Shown here one piece after another: positions 16,841 to 26,123 of a stretch of DNA of 64,000 nucleotides. A program made the position numbers and the translations under genes. A model generated the notes under the pieces. That model did not search any database. It had not been told where the DNA came from and worked only from the letters and a program-made list of their open reading frames with translations. Source of the stretch: an uncultured Candidatus Melainabacteria bacterium (GTDB taxonomy: Bacteria > Cyanobacteriota > Vampirovibrionia > Gastranaerophilales > Gastranaerophilaceae); NCBI GenBank assembly GCA_934747335.1, contig CAKVGS010000007.1, positions 1 through 64,000 on the forward strand, read 5' to 3'. Each line of letters begins with the position of its first letter. Positions within the stretch are counted from its first letter, which is position 1.

Positions 16841-18271
16841 CTAAATCCTTCTTACTATTCTCATTTGTTCTTCAAATAATTTTAGTGCATCTTGTGTGAT
16901 TGATGGTACATTTTCACTAAAAGCTTGAATAATATGTTTACCTTCAAGTTTTGTTTTTGTATAAAGAGATTTTTTTATACAGTTGATAATAATATCTTTT
17001 ATTTGAGAATTACTGTATTTCCCATCCCTATGATTTAAAACTGTATAGATAATGTTATTAAAATCAGCATTACTGATAGATGCTCCATTTAAATAGTATT
17101 TTATTATTAAACCAACATCAGTTGCAGTTGCAGGTGCTATTGCCATTTTATGGAATTTACCATCCCTCAATAAAGTTTTATCAATATTTTCAGGATAATT
17201 AGTTGTTGCTAAAATAGAACAATGATATTCATTGGCAATTTTATCTGTTAAGTTCTTTAATTGACGACTTTTTTCAGATTCTTTTGGAGCAAATGCATCA
17301 AACTCGTCAATCAAAATAAATGTATGCACATTATTTTTTTTAAATTGACGTTCTGCTTTTTCTATAATATCAATCAACTGGTTGTAAACTTTATCAACAT
17401 TCATAGTAGGTTTAAAATATTCAACATTACAGCCGGTGCTTTCTGCGAAAGCTCTTGCTAATGTTGTCTTACCACAACCTTGAGGACCGTATAATAATAT
17501 CCCATTCGGTATATCAGCAGAAATACCGTTTTTAGAATATTCAATAGGTCTGGCAAATAATCTATCTAATTCTCTTTTTTCAGTATCATAACCTTTTATT
17601 TTGGATAAACCTGCAACTTTTTTACGACTCACATCTTGTAGCAATTTATCGATAATTTGATCTGCATTTTGTAAGTTCTGCTCGGTTTCCGTCAAATTTA
17701 TTTTTTGTTCTTTATCAATAGTTTTTTTGGCTTTTTTTAATTCTGCATCTACTAAGTTATTTGAATTTTTCTGAGTAGAGCTATATTGCGAATTTAATTG
17801 ATCAAACTTTTTACGATTTTGTTTATTTTGCTGATCTAAATTACTACTTTCTTCTTTTAAATTACGTTTTTGTCTTTTATTATACTGCACAGAATAAATA
17901 TGACTATCAATTTCTGAAGTTAAAGCATCAATTGTTTCGTTATTTTCATCTGTAATACTAGACAATTTATATAAAGCATCTTCTTTTTTATCCAAAATGG
18001 TTTGTTCTGTATTGTGTTTTGCTTCCCATTTTCTTTTTGCGCTACTCGTTCTTGCGGTAGCTGTTTTTGCGGCACTTTCAGATTTATTCAATTCATTATT
18101 TAAATCACTGATGGCTTTGTATCTTGCAGCTTCTTTGCCACCACCACAATTCCATTTCCACCAACCACAATCATCACGATAACTTTGCATTCTTTCTTCA
18201 ATACTTTTTGCTTTAAATGCTGGGCGTATTGAATAACCGTATAATTTTACTCCAACAGAATTTACTTGCAT
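16841..18271 (-). CDS. AAA+ ATPase with N-terminal coiled coil
   Basis: 476 residues: the tag PAFKAK at 18-23, a short W/G/C region, a coiled coil of about 60-215, then a canonical AAA+ module with Walker A GPQGCGKT, Walker B ILIDEFDAF, sensor-1 ATTNYP and a second-region arginine in LLRDGKF. The module resembles the single AAA domain of FtsH/katanin-type remodelling ATPases, and the family normally forms hexamers that thread or remodel proteins. No membrane segment or protease domain is present. Overlaps the preceding gene by 10 bases (translational coupling). The substrate is unknown. Confidence 0.85.
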   Translation of the reverse strand: MQVNSVGVKLYGYSIRPAFKAKSIEERMQSYRDDCGWWKWNCGGGKEAARYKAISDLNNELNKSESAAKTATARTSSAKRKWEAKHNTEQTILDKKEDALYKLSSITDENNETIDALTSEIDSHIYSVQYNKRQKRNLKEESSNLDQQNKQNRKKFDQLNSQYSSTQKNSNNLVDAELKKAKKTIDKEQKINLTETEQNLQNADQIIDKLLQDVSRKKVAGLSKIKGYDTEKRELDRLFARPIEYSKNGISADIPNGILLYGPQGCGKTTLARAFAESTGCNVEYFKPTMNVDKVYNQLIDIIEKAERQFKKNNVHTFILIDEFDAFAPKESEKSRQLKNLTDKIANEYHCSILATTNYPENIDKTLLRDGKFHKMAIAPATATDVGLIIKYYLNGASISNADFNNIIYTVLNHRDGKYSNSQIKDIIINCIKKSLYTKTKLEGKHIIQAFSENVPSITQDALKLFEEQMRIVRRI

Positions 18272-20466
18272 AATTTAAAGTCCTTTTTATAAAAATTGAT
18301 TTCTTCTTTACTTATATCAGGCTCTCTATTTGCTATTTCTTCTTCCAGTAATTTTTGGTTCAATACTCCATGTCGGGAAATAACAGTTTTTACAATGTCT
18401 TCTAAACGGGCATTTGTAAATGCACTTCCATCTTTAGTTTTAGCAACTAATAATGATACTAATTTCTTATAATTAATATTTTCTTTATTTCTGTTATTAA
18501 CATGAAACTTAAGAATTTCTGCCATATCTTCTTCATTTGCTATCGGAACATATAAGAATTTCATCTTTGATTTAATAGAGTCATCAATCTTATTTGGTTC
18601 ATTTGTAGTGACAATTAATGTGCAACCATATTTATCAGAACATACAGATAAAAATTCTTCAAAGTTTTCAGGTTTTCCTCTTAATCGTTTCCAGATAGAA
18701 GGTGTTTGTTTTGTACCAAAAAATTCTACTTCATCAATTTGGATTATTGTACGTTTTCCTGTTTTCTTAAAATTCGTTTTGGCTTCTTCGGCAATTTTCA
18801 TTAATCGTGAGAAATTTATATCATCTCCTACTTTTAATAATAAACTGCCTCCATTTATGCAATCAAATTGTTTCACTAAAGAAGCACCAAATATAGTTTT
18901 ACCTGTTCCTTTTGGTCCGTACAAAGCTATTACATTAGGTACTTTTACATTTGGGTTCTTTTTGTTTTGGATTAATGGAACGCCAAACATCGCTGCAAGT
19001 TGATTCTTTGTTTCTTTATACCCCGCAACACTTGCAAATCCTTGTGCATCATTTTTTTTGTAGATTTGCTCATATTGTTTTGCTATTTCTAAAATGTAAT
19101 TTATGCTTCCAAGAGCCTCCTTTGCTTGAGCTTTGAATATTTTTTCTAAATCAGCTTTTTGTTTTTCTAATTCTGTTGCTAGTTTTTTATTGCAATCACT
19201 TTCTGCACTCTTTATGTCGGCAGAAAGTTTTGCTATCATTTGTTGTTGATATCTAAAATTCTGTTCTTTTTCAGCTATTAATTCTCTTAAATACTCTTTT
19301 GAAGCTTGACGATGTTCTTCCCCTTGCCTGGTTCTTGCATAAGCTTTATCACGAATTTTTACCGTTGATTTATGCTTTATTTCATAATCCTTTTGAGCTG
19401 CTAATCTCTCAATTTCATTTTGTTTTATTTCTTCTGCACTACTATTGTTAATATTACGAATTTCATCATCTGCATCATTATTAACACGACGCACATAGTC
19501 GTTAGTAGCATTTACATACGCGTCACGTATATAAACATGTTGAGCATTAGGATCGGGTTCTTCTCGTTCAATAATTGTATTTTCTAATTTGTTACGTCCA
19601 TTTGCCCACATATGGGAAGCTTTTTTAAACCCACCAACTAACCCAACTCCTTCTCCTCGGTTTCCTGCTAACCAAGAAATGCCTCCGGCTAAAGCACCAA
19701 AACCTGCCCAACCTAATTTCACAGGAGCAATCGCAAATTCTCCCAATCTTGTAAGCGTTCCTACTGTAGCTTTTTCATAATCTCCATCAATCAAATCTTT
19801 TCCAGGTTTTAAGAATTTAGTACCCGGAAGCAATTCAGCAGCAACTCCTTCTAAAATAGGATTATCTAACATATCAGCAACATGTCCTAATTGTTCTGTT
19901 ATTTCAGCACCTTCAGGGAATTGTAATTCCCCAAATCCAGCACTAATTTGTCCAAATCCCATATCATGATGGTCAGGTTCTATTGTTGCAAAACCACTAT
20001 CCGAAGAATAAAAATTATCCAGATGTTCTTGCGGAACATGTCCGAAAGTCCTATAATTTGCAATTTTGAGTTGTTTCAAATATTGCTCTTTCTCTATTTC
20101 TGAAAGATTTGAATTTTTAATTTGTGTGGTTACATCTTCATAACCAGTTTTTGTAAGTACACCATCATTAAATCTTGGTGCTTGCCACGGTTTTTGTACT
20201 TCTATAATTTTCTTTTCTTCAAGTTCAGAAATAACTTTCATATTAGTTTTTTCACGGGGAAGAATATATCTATTATTTAAAGCATCATTTAAAATTGATT
20301 TTTTAGCATCATTTTCATTTCTTAAAACATATGCAACAAGTGGCATTGCAACAAATGGTATAATTGCTTTGTTGTCTGAAGCTTTTTTTAAAGTATTATT
20401 AGTTTTTGTTTTATTGTTAAAAATTTTTAAAGAGTTATTTAATCTATTTACACTAGTAATTTTCAT
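18262..20466 (-). CDS. AAA+ ATPase with hydrophobic and coiled-coil N-terminal region
   Basis: 734 residues. A short hydrophobic segment (IIPFVAMPLVAYVL) near residue 36; a conserved module with EPDHHDMGFGQISAGF and LLPGTKFLKPGKDLIDGDYE at about 165-235, which resembles 'pre-toxin' linkers only loosely; an Ala/Gly hydrophobic stretch at about 240-270; a charged coiled coil at about 300-470; then AAA+ with Walker A GPKGTGKT, Walker B IIQIDEVEFF and sensor-1 VTTNEP. ATP-driven protein remodelling is the family expectation. It overlaps both neighbours, so M16-like, this ATPase, the second ATPase and the pseudo-AAA protein form one operon. Possibly membrane-associated. Confidence 0.83.
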   Translation of the reverse strand: MKITSVNRLNNSLKIFNNKTKTNNTLKKASDNKAIIPFVAMPLVAYVLRNENDAKKSILNDALNNRYILPREKTNMKVISELEEKKIIEVQKPWQAPRFNDGVLTKTGYEDVTTQIKNSNLSEIEKEQYLKQLKIANYRTFGHVPQEHLDNFYSSDSGFATIEPDHHDMGFGQISAGFGELQFPEGAEITEQLGHVADMLDNPILEGVAAELLPGTKFLKPGKDLIDGDYEKATVGTLTRLGEFAIAPVKLGWAGFGALAGGISWLAGNRGEGVGLVGGFKKASHMWANGRNKLENTIIEREEPDPNAQHVYIRDAYVNATNDYVRRVNNDADDEIRNINNSSAEEIKQNEIERLAAQKDYEIKHKSTVKIRDKAYARTRQGEEHRQASKEYLRELIAEKEQNFRYQQQMIAKLSADIKSAESDCNKKLATELEKQKADLEKIFKAQAKEALGSINYILEIAKQYEQIYKKNDAQGFASVAGYKETKNQLAAMFGVPLIQNKKNPNVKVPNVIALYGPKGTGKTIFGASLVKQFDCINGGSLLLKVGDDINFSRLMKIAEEAKTNFKKTGKRTIIQIDEVEFFGTKQTPSIWKRLRGKPENFEEFLSVCSDKYGCTLIVTTNEPNKIDDSIKSKMKFLYVPIANEEDMAEILKFHVNNRNKENINYKKLVSLLVAKTKDGSAFTNARLEDIVKTVISRHGVLNQKLLEEEIANREPDISKEEINFYKKDFKLCK
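19769..19997. repeat. 229-bp segment duplicated at 21784-22012
   Basis: Almost identical DNA to 21784-22012 (constant offset of 2,015 bases), encoding the EPDHHDMGFGQ...DGDYEK module. The coding sequence on both sides of the pair is diverged, so identity is confined to this block. Confidence 0.85.
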
Positions 20467-21679
20467 TATAATCCTTTCCCATATCCGATTCGTATTGCAT
20501 TAGAATCATTCGTATATTTTGCTTTACATCATTTTGATTAATAGAATCAATCAGATTTTCTATTTGTGAAAAATTATTGCCATAATGTGCTAATGTAATA
20601 TTTTTTAATAATGGAATTTCTTGTTTTGTTAATTGCCCAATTATTTCTTTTTTATAAGATAATTTCCCCATTTTTATAATCTTATCCAAGTCCTCATTTA
20701 ATAATTTATTAAGTAACTGAATAAATAAGTTATTGTCATATTGATTCTTGCAAATAACTTTATAATTTGAATAATCATTCATACTATTAATAATTTTAAA
20801 ATTTCTATTAAAATCTGTATAAGAATTTATTATGCCAAGTGTAAATTCATCAAGTAATTGTTTTTTTAGTAAATTATTGTCAGAATTATTCTTTTGTAAT
20901 CTGATATCAATATTCCTATTTAGTTCAGAAAAAATCCTCTTATGATTTTTTTCAAAATAATCTTTTGATACGGTTACAAATGCTTTTGAAGAAAAATTAT
21001 TTTTTAATCCATTATAATACTCTTGTAAACTTTTCGCTGTTATTGCATCTAAATTTTCATTTGTGTATTTTTTTGAAAGTTCATATTTAGCAGATATCAG
21101 ATCTTGCTCATTAATTCTTAAATCATAAACGGTTTGATTTAGATTTTGCAAGTTATCAATTACATTTTTTCCTCCCCACTCGGTATAAGAATAAAAAATA
21201 TTTTCGGAATAACCTTCATTATTCAATATGAATGGTGCTTTTTTATCCAAATTTATTTCTATAATTTTTTTTATTAACTCATTTTTGACATTTTCTTTTT
21301 TTGCATCATTAGAATTCTTCAATATTTGTACTAAAATTTGTGGTTGCTCTAGAAAATTCTTATCATTTGTAGATATATGATCATCAATATTCATAATTAC
21401 TTGCAAATTTGTATCAGGATATTCATATACATGAATATTCGGCAAATCCAAATGGTCTTTGCCTTCTGTTTTTTTGTTGTATTTGTCAGTAACATCGATT
21501 GGCGTCGCCAAATTGCGGAATGAAATATTATTGCGATTAAGAATCGCCTGTCCTACCTCATAATTTGATAATTCTGTATTGTGGGTGTCGGCAAATGAAG
21601 GCTTCGAGACACCATTTTGCAAATTCTGCTTATCAATATACTGATTATTTACAACGTTTAAGTTTACTGCTTTTATCAT
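20453..21679 (-). CDS. M16 (insulinase)-like protein without zinc motif
   Basis: 408 residues, MIKAVNLNVVNNQYIDKQNL at the start, tag-like KPSFADTHN and ISFRN near residues 27-58. The middle and C-terminal parts follow the M16 pattern: a start strand pair (NIHVYEYPDTNLQVI), a helix of the 'xEQDLISAKYEL' type that in M16 enzymes is 'EELxxAK', and a later 'S.DYFEKNHKRIF' helix. The zinc motif HxxEH is absent. This fits an inactive M16 homologue, comparable to the non-catalytic halves of processing peptidases, but the assignment rests on pattern similarity. First gene of the four-gene operon; 14-base overlap with the next. Confidence 0.6.
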   Translation of the reverse strand: MIKAVNLNVVNNQYIDKQNLQNGVSKPSFADTHNTELSNYEVGQAILNRNNISFRNLATPIDVTDKYNKKTEGKDHLDLPNIHVYEYPDTNLQVIMNIDDHISTNDKNFLEQPQILVQILKNSNDAKKENVKNELIKKIIEINLDKKAPFILNNEGYSENIFYSYTEWGGKNVIDNLQNLNQTVYDLRINEQDLISAKYELSKKYTNENLDAITAKSLQEYYNGLKNNFSSKAFVTVSKDYFEKNHKRIFSELNRNIDIRLQKNNSDNNLLKKQLLDEFTLGIINSYTDFNRNFKIINSMNDYSNYKVICKNQYDNNLFIQLLNKLLNEDLDKIIKMGKLSYKKEIIGQLTKQEIPLLKNITLAHYGNNFSQIENLIDSINQNDVKQNIRMILMQYESDMGKDYNENY

Positions 21680-21690
21680 TTACAACCTTT
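21402..21690. repeat. about 289-bp segment duplicated at 23630-23918
   Basis: Nearly identical to 23630-23918 at a constant offset of 2,228 bases, covering the first roughly 90 codons of the M16-like genes and their start. The promoter-proximal bases beyond (to 21776 and 24003) are also clearly related but more diverged. Confidence 0.9.
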
Positions 21691-21776
21691 TTACTAGTAC
21701 TTTACACTTAATTAAAAAAGCATAAAAATATTTTTTGCTACCATATTGTACAAATTTTTGCATATGTTTACATTAT

Positions 21777-22475
21777 TTATGCTGCTTTTTCATAATCTCC
21801 ATCAATCAAATCTTTTCCAGGTTTTAAGAATTTAGTACCCGGAAGCAATTCTGCCGCAACACCCTCTAAAACAGGATTGTCTAACATATCAGCAACATGT
21901 CCTAATTGTTCTGTTATTTCAGCACCTTCAGGGAATTGTAATTCCCCAAATCCAGCACTAATTTGTCCAAATCCCATATCATGATGGTCAGGTTCTATTG
22001 TTGCAAAACCACCACCTGATGAGTGAATATCTGAATGTATGTCATTGTTGTAATCATACATATCATGTTCATAAGGTTGTGCATCATCAGGAAGCCCTCT
22101 ATGCGATATAGAATGTTTTTGTTTATATTTGTCTAAATCATGTTGTTTTATAGTTCCTTTTTCAGTAATAAACCTATCTTGTTCACTCTTTTGAGTAATG
22201 CCAAGCGATTTTAATTCTTTTCTACTTTGTTGTTCATTCCAAGTTACATTATTCGGTTTGTAATTGTTAGCTTGCTCAATAGCTTTATTATTTTCTAAAT
22301 CATTCATTGTTTTCTTTACTGTTGCCATATATGCAACCAAAGGAACTGTAACCACTGGCAATATCTCGGTATTTGCATTTTTTATCTTACCTGAAAACTT
22401 TTTTCTAGCAGAAGTTAAAATACTCTCATTATAATTGTGATTTAACTTATTAATATTTATTTTTTGTATATTCAT
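21777..22475 (-). pseudogene. truncated paralogue of the AAA+ ATPase gene at 18262-20466
   Basis: 232 residues. The N-terminus (MNIQKININKLNHNYNE, KKFSGKIK tag, ILPVVTVPLVAYMA) is diverged from the full-length paralogue, but the segment from GFATIEPDHHDMGFGQ to DGDYEKA is almost identical in protein and DNA. The reading frame stops right where the similarity breaks (DYEKAA*), so the coiled coil and the AAA+ module are missing. It may be a remnant of tandem duplication, or a short product that still carries the shared module. It lies 3 bases after the frameshifted M16-like gene, in the same order as the intact operon. Confidence 0.75.
21784..22012. repeat. second copy of the segment at 19769-19997
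   Basis: Near-identical 229-bp block shared by the full-length and truncated ATPase genes. Confidence 0.85.
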
Positions 22476-22478
22476 ATT

Positions 22479-23907
22479 TTATCCTTGTATATTCATTTTC
22501 ATTATTGGCAGCTGTTCTATTAAATATTTTTGAATATGTTTTTTTATATCATCAACATCAATGGCATCTATTATTTCATAAATTTGGAAAATATTATAAC
22601 CATAATCATACAAATCAAAATTTGTATCATTTTCTTTATATTGTAAATTTGTATCTCTATTCAAACTTTCTTTAAAGTATTTTTTTATATTCTTTAAATT
22701 TAATTCAATATCTGTATCATTTATCGTTTTAAATAAGTTTTTTTGTATTTCTAATGCTTTTCGGGGAGTTGAATTAATAAATTCAGCCTCTGATAAATTA
22801 AAAGATAAATTATGATATACGTATTTTTTATCGTTTTTGTTTAATGAAATTGGAGGGTGTAGAGCTTCCGTTCCTGATTCTTCTTGAATACAAGGTTGAA
22901 ATAAAAATACTAATATTAAATCAGTAAAAAAGGCGGTTAAATTATCTTTAAAAACTTTTTCTTCATATGGATACATTGCAATAATATTACCATTTGAAAT
23001 TTCTATATTATTATTTTTGATAATTTTTAGTTTATCATTATAAAAATATTTTTGTATCGGTTCTTTGTCCGAATGTTTTATATATTTATTGTTAATGTTG
23101 CTATTAATATCTTTTAATAGTTCTTTTTTGTTAATATCTTTAGCATTTACTGTTAAAAAATATTGTGCTTCTGTATTTGCAATACTATTCTTATAGTATT
23201 GCTTTAATTCAGGAAGTGTAATGTTATCAATATCTTTTATTAGTTCATTAGTATTTTTCAGTTTTGCGTTAGTATCAATTATTAAAAAATCCTGTGCAAA
23301 ACTTTTAAACTTGTTTGATTCAATTTCTTTAATTAGGCTTTTTTTTTGCATTTATCAATTCTTCATTACTTAATTCTAGATTGTTAATTATTTGATTTAT
23401 ATTAGAAATATTATTGATTTCATTTGTTTTTGTATGCACTGTAAACATACTACTATTGTTTTCTTGTAGTTGCACATCATCTAGTTTTTTGTTTAATTGT
23501 TCTTGTAGTATGTTATAAATTATCTTATCTTTTAATGGAGAATTATTTGTTTGAGATTTACTAAAAAATAAACGGGCTTCTAATAAATTTACCCCCTTAG
23601 GAATATTTTGATTTTCATCAAAAATCACCTGCAAATTTGTGTCAGGATATTCATATACATGAATATTCGGCAAATCCAAATGGTCTTTGCCTTCGATTTT
23701 TTTGTTGTATTTATCTGTGACATCGATTGGCGTCGCCAAATTGCGGAATGAAATATTATTGCGATTAAGAATCGCCTGTCCTACCTCATAATTTGATAAT
23801 TCTGTATTGTGGGTGTCTGCAAATGAAGGTTTCAAGACCCCATTTTGCAAATTCTGCTTATTAATATACTGATTATTTACAACGTTTAAGTTTACTGTTT
23901 TTATCAT
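22479..23907 (-). pseudogene. M16-like gene split by a frameshift at a poly-A tract (paralogue of 20453-21679)
   Basis: The first part (192 residues, start ATG 23907, MIKTVNLNVVNNQYINKQNL) runs to ...EELINAKKKPN* and the second part continues in another frame as ...KKSLIKEIESNKF to 22479. The break is at nine A on the minus strand (23339-23347); with eight A the frame is continuous, reading EELINAKKSLIKEI, which aligns with EQDLISAKYELSKKY of the intact paralogue. The restored protein would be about 475 residues, M16-like, and without an HxxEH motif. Options are mutation, sequencing error, phase variation or transcriptional slippage at the A tract. The second part lacks a convincing own start. 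Confidence 0.75.
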
Positions 23908-23918
23908 TTACAACCTTT
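23630..23918. repeat. second copy of the segment at 21402-21690
   Basis: See 21402-21690; the shared block covers the 5' parts of both M16-like genes and makes the array prone to recombination. Confidence 0.9.
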
Positions 23919-24043
23919 TTTACTAATACCTTACACTAGATTAAAAACCATAAAAATATTTTTTGTTATCATATTGTGCAAATTTTACAAATATTTACAT
24001 TAAATTAGCAAATTATTTCTTTACTGTATTTTATTCAAATATC

Positions 24044-24895
24044 ATGCAAAAAATTAACAATTTTAACTACAATAAACAAACTTTTAAAGCAGGATTAACC
24101 AAGCAAATAAAAAATGAAATTAATAGTTGTAACACTCAAAAAATTTCAAACGAATTGCTAAAGCTCAATATTAAAAGTGACTTTAAAGAAAATAAGGTTA
24201 TTGCATGGTGTGCACTTCAATGTACAAAACTTATTATGGAAATCAATAACAGATACGGTTTAAATTTGGCACTACCGAATGGAATTTTTGTTGAAGATTT
24301 TAATCTTCTTAACGTGAATAACCGAGATGCGTTTGGTTTTATGAATTTCGCACCGACATTTTTGCATTCTGACAAAAAAATCATTACCCCAGAAAAAACT
24401 ATATTTTTTAATGAGTTTAAAGATATGAATTATAAAAGTGGAAATAAAATTTGGGAGCAAGCAGATGAAATTGCTGACATGAATTTTGAAAATAGAAGCG
24501 CTACAACAGATTTTTTCCTTGAAACATTCTTGCACGAATTTGCTCATGTTATACATGAAGGAAATATGCAAACAAAAATTCATAATGGTTCAAATTTAGT
24601 CAATATTATCATTTCAATGCTAAAAAATCAAAATCCAGCTTTTCAAAAACTACGACCTAAAATTTCTGAAAATATTTGCCGATATGCGACAACAAATCAG
24701 TTAGAAATGACCGCTTGCGATTTGACTAAACTGATTTTAGATAACACTTCAAAAGAGAAGCTACTACCAATAAAAAATTTTACAAATAATAGCCCTTATG
24801 AAAAACAAAGTTTCTTCAATAATTTTTTTAATAAAAAAGATAAATTAGATAAATTGCTTAAAAAGACTTGGAATGGAACACAAAATTTAAAATAA
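24044..24895 (+). CDS. putative zinc metallopeptidase (HExxH), tagged N-terminus
   Basis: Start chosen at ATG 24044 (MQKINNFNYNKQTFKAGL) because it gives the same short N-terminus with an F-K-A-G tag as the other proteins of this region; an in-frame ATG 27 codons upstream is possible, and no clear Shine-Dalgarno sequence supports either. The 283-residue protein carries LETFLHEFAHVIHEGN at about residues 158-173, an HExxH zinc site with the preceding aliphatic helix typical of zincins. A likely third ligand is not obvious; a later MTACDLTK segment may contribute. It is transcribed away from the AAA/M16-like cluster, with its promoter in the region duplicated upstream of those genes. Substrate unknown. 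Confidence 0.7.
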   Translation: MQKINNFNYNKQTFKAGLTKQIKNEINSCNTQKISNELLKLNIKSDFKENKVIAWCALQCTKLIMEINNRYGLNLALPNGIFVEDFNLLNVNNRDAFGFMNFAPTFLHSDKKIITPEKTIFFNEFKDMNYKSGNKIWEQADEIADMNFENRSATTDFFLETFLHEFAHVIHEGNMQTKIHNGSNLVNIIISMLKNQNPAFQKLRPKISENICRYATTNQLEMTACDLTKLILDNTSKEKLLPIKNFTNNSPYEKQSFFNNFFNKKDKLDKLLKKTWNGTQNLK

Positions 24896-24922
24896 GAGTA
24901 GCCGAAACTACTCTTATTTATA
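24894..24922 (+). terminator. terminator-like hairpin after the metallopeptidase gene
   Basis: AAGAGTAG CCGAAA CTACTCTT followed by ATTTAT, directly at the stop codon; T run weak. Confidence 0.55.
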
Positions 24923-24940
24923 AAATATTCTTCGGTAAAT

Positions 24941-25011
24941 CTCCCGGAGATGGATTCGAACCACCGTTAAAAGAGCCAGAATCTTTCGTCCTGCCACTAG
25001 ACGATCCGGGA
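24941..25011 (-). tRNA. tRNA-Gln (anticodon CTG)
   Basis: On the minus strand, acceptor TCCCGGA / TCCGGGA, D arm with GTCTAGTGGCAGGAC, anticodon stem AAAGA/TCTTT around TTCTGGC (anticodon CTG), T loop TTCGAAT, discriminator G as expected for Gln. CCA is not encoded. It lies 7 bases after the stop of the 25019-25492 gene and may be co-transcribed with it. Confidence 0.93.
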
Positions 25012-25018
25012 ATAATTA

Positions 25019-25492
25019 TTACCAATTATCCCAAAAATGTTTTTTCTTAGTCTTAGCTGAATCAGAAGTTTGTTCTGTTGATTCTGATTTGTTGCTTATG
25101 CTCTTAATGTTTGTTTCACCGTAAGTGTATGGGTTAGAAGCGTCCATAGCACCTTTATCATAAGTAAATGAGCCTTTTGCCTTGTTCATTCTTTCTTGAA
25201 CTTCATTTGCACTAAGATTTCTGTATTTATATCTTTGTTCGTAACCTGCATTTGGAGGTGTGTTGATTACATCTTGTGAAGCGCCTTTTACGATTTCACC
25301 ATTGTTTATAAACATTTCAGACGGATTTTTGTAATCAGATACTTTTTGAAGAGTTTTTTCGCCTTGGTCTTTACCCAAGAAATGCATTCTTCCTAAATCG
25401 TCTGTGTATACTGTTGAATGAGCCATTGCACATGTAACGGAAGCACACATAGCTAAAAACAAACTTAATGAAATAATACTTTTTCTTGCCAT
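25019..25492 (-). CDS. secreted protein of unknown function
   Basis: 157 residues with a Sec signal peptide (MARKSIISLSLFLAMCASVT... cleaved near AMA), then VYTDDLGRMHFLGKDQGEK, which recalls the short 'DxxGRxHFLG' stretch of small periplasmic proteins in this lineage, a Tyr-rich middle, and a Ser/Lys-rich tail ending KKKHFWDNW. No family recognised. An AAGGAG site precedes the ATG. The tRNA-Gln gene follows closely. Location: periplasm or outer surface. Confidence 0.75.
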   Translation of the reverse strand: MARKSIISLSLFLAMCASVTCAMAHSTVYTDDLGRMHFLGKDQGEKTLQKVSDYKNPSEMFINNGEIVKGASQDVINTPPNAGYEQRYKYRNLSANEVQERMNKAKGSFTYDKGAMDASNPYTYGETNIKSISNKSESTEQTSDSAKTKKKHFWDNW

Positions 25493-25576
25493 ATCTGTTT
25501 CTCCTTTGTTATTTGTACCAATATTATATTACAAAATACTAAAAAGAAACATTTGCTTTGTTACATTATTGTTACA

Positions 25577-26011
25577 TTATTTAACGTTAATTTCGCTCGT
25601 AATGTCTTTTCCGCCGTAAAGCACAACACTTTTTGCAAATACGTAATCGTATTTATCTTTTTGCGCCTTCTTTTCAATTTCAGACTGAATAGATTTTTCT
25701 ATATTGCTTAATCTTGTATTGTAATCCTTTTCTAACGCTTGTTTTTTAGTGTTGAACTCTCTTGTGTATTTTTCTTCTAACTGAACGATTTTTGCGCTGT
25801 CGGTTTCATTTGCAATTGCACCACGAGCGTTAACAATAATTTTATTTAGTTCTTCCATTTTTTTAGAATGTTCTTGCTTAAGCTGTTTAACTTGCGCAGA
25901 ATTACTTACGAGTTTTTGTAAATCAACGACAGCGATTGAATTTCCTTCTGCAAATGCGTAATTGCTTGCTAAACCTAAAAATAATAAAAATGCTATAAAA
26001 CTTTTTTTCAT
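25577..26011 (-). CDS. OmpH/Skp-family periplasmic protein
   Basis: 144 residues: a signal peptide (MKKSFIAFLLFLGLASNYAFA), then SIAVVDLQKLVSNSAQVKQL, the hallmark start strand and helix of OmpH/Skp proteins, and a long charged coiled coil with a C-terminal strand (DYVFAKSVVLYGGKDIT). Skp is a trimeric chaperone that carries unfolded outer-membrane proteins through the periplasm, which supports a diderm envelope here. Not next to bamA or lpx genes as in Proteobacteria. AAGGAG precedes the ATG. Confidence 0.9.
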   Translation of the reverse strand: MKKSFIAFLLFLGLASNYAFAEGNSIAVVDLQKLVSNSAQVKQLKQEHSKKMEELNKIIVNARGAIANETDSAKIVQLEEKYTREFNTKKQALEKDYNTRLSNIEKSIQSEIEKKAQKDKYDYVFAKSVVLYGGKDITSEINVK

Positions 26012-26123
26012 ATTTAACTCCTTTTTTTTTATTAATTAACAGAATATACATTTCTTCTATTCTCCAATTTGGTACTAATTTTTTTTCTGATATAATAAAA
26101 TTATTGGACAGGAGTAAAACAAT

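Noticed and set aside
23963..24043. 27-residue N-terminal extension of the metallopeptidase
   Set aside because: It comes from the promoter-like region duplicated in front of the M16-like genes, and the tagged start at 24044 fits the family pattern better.
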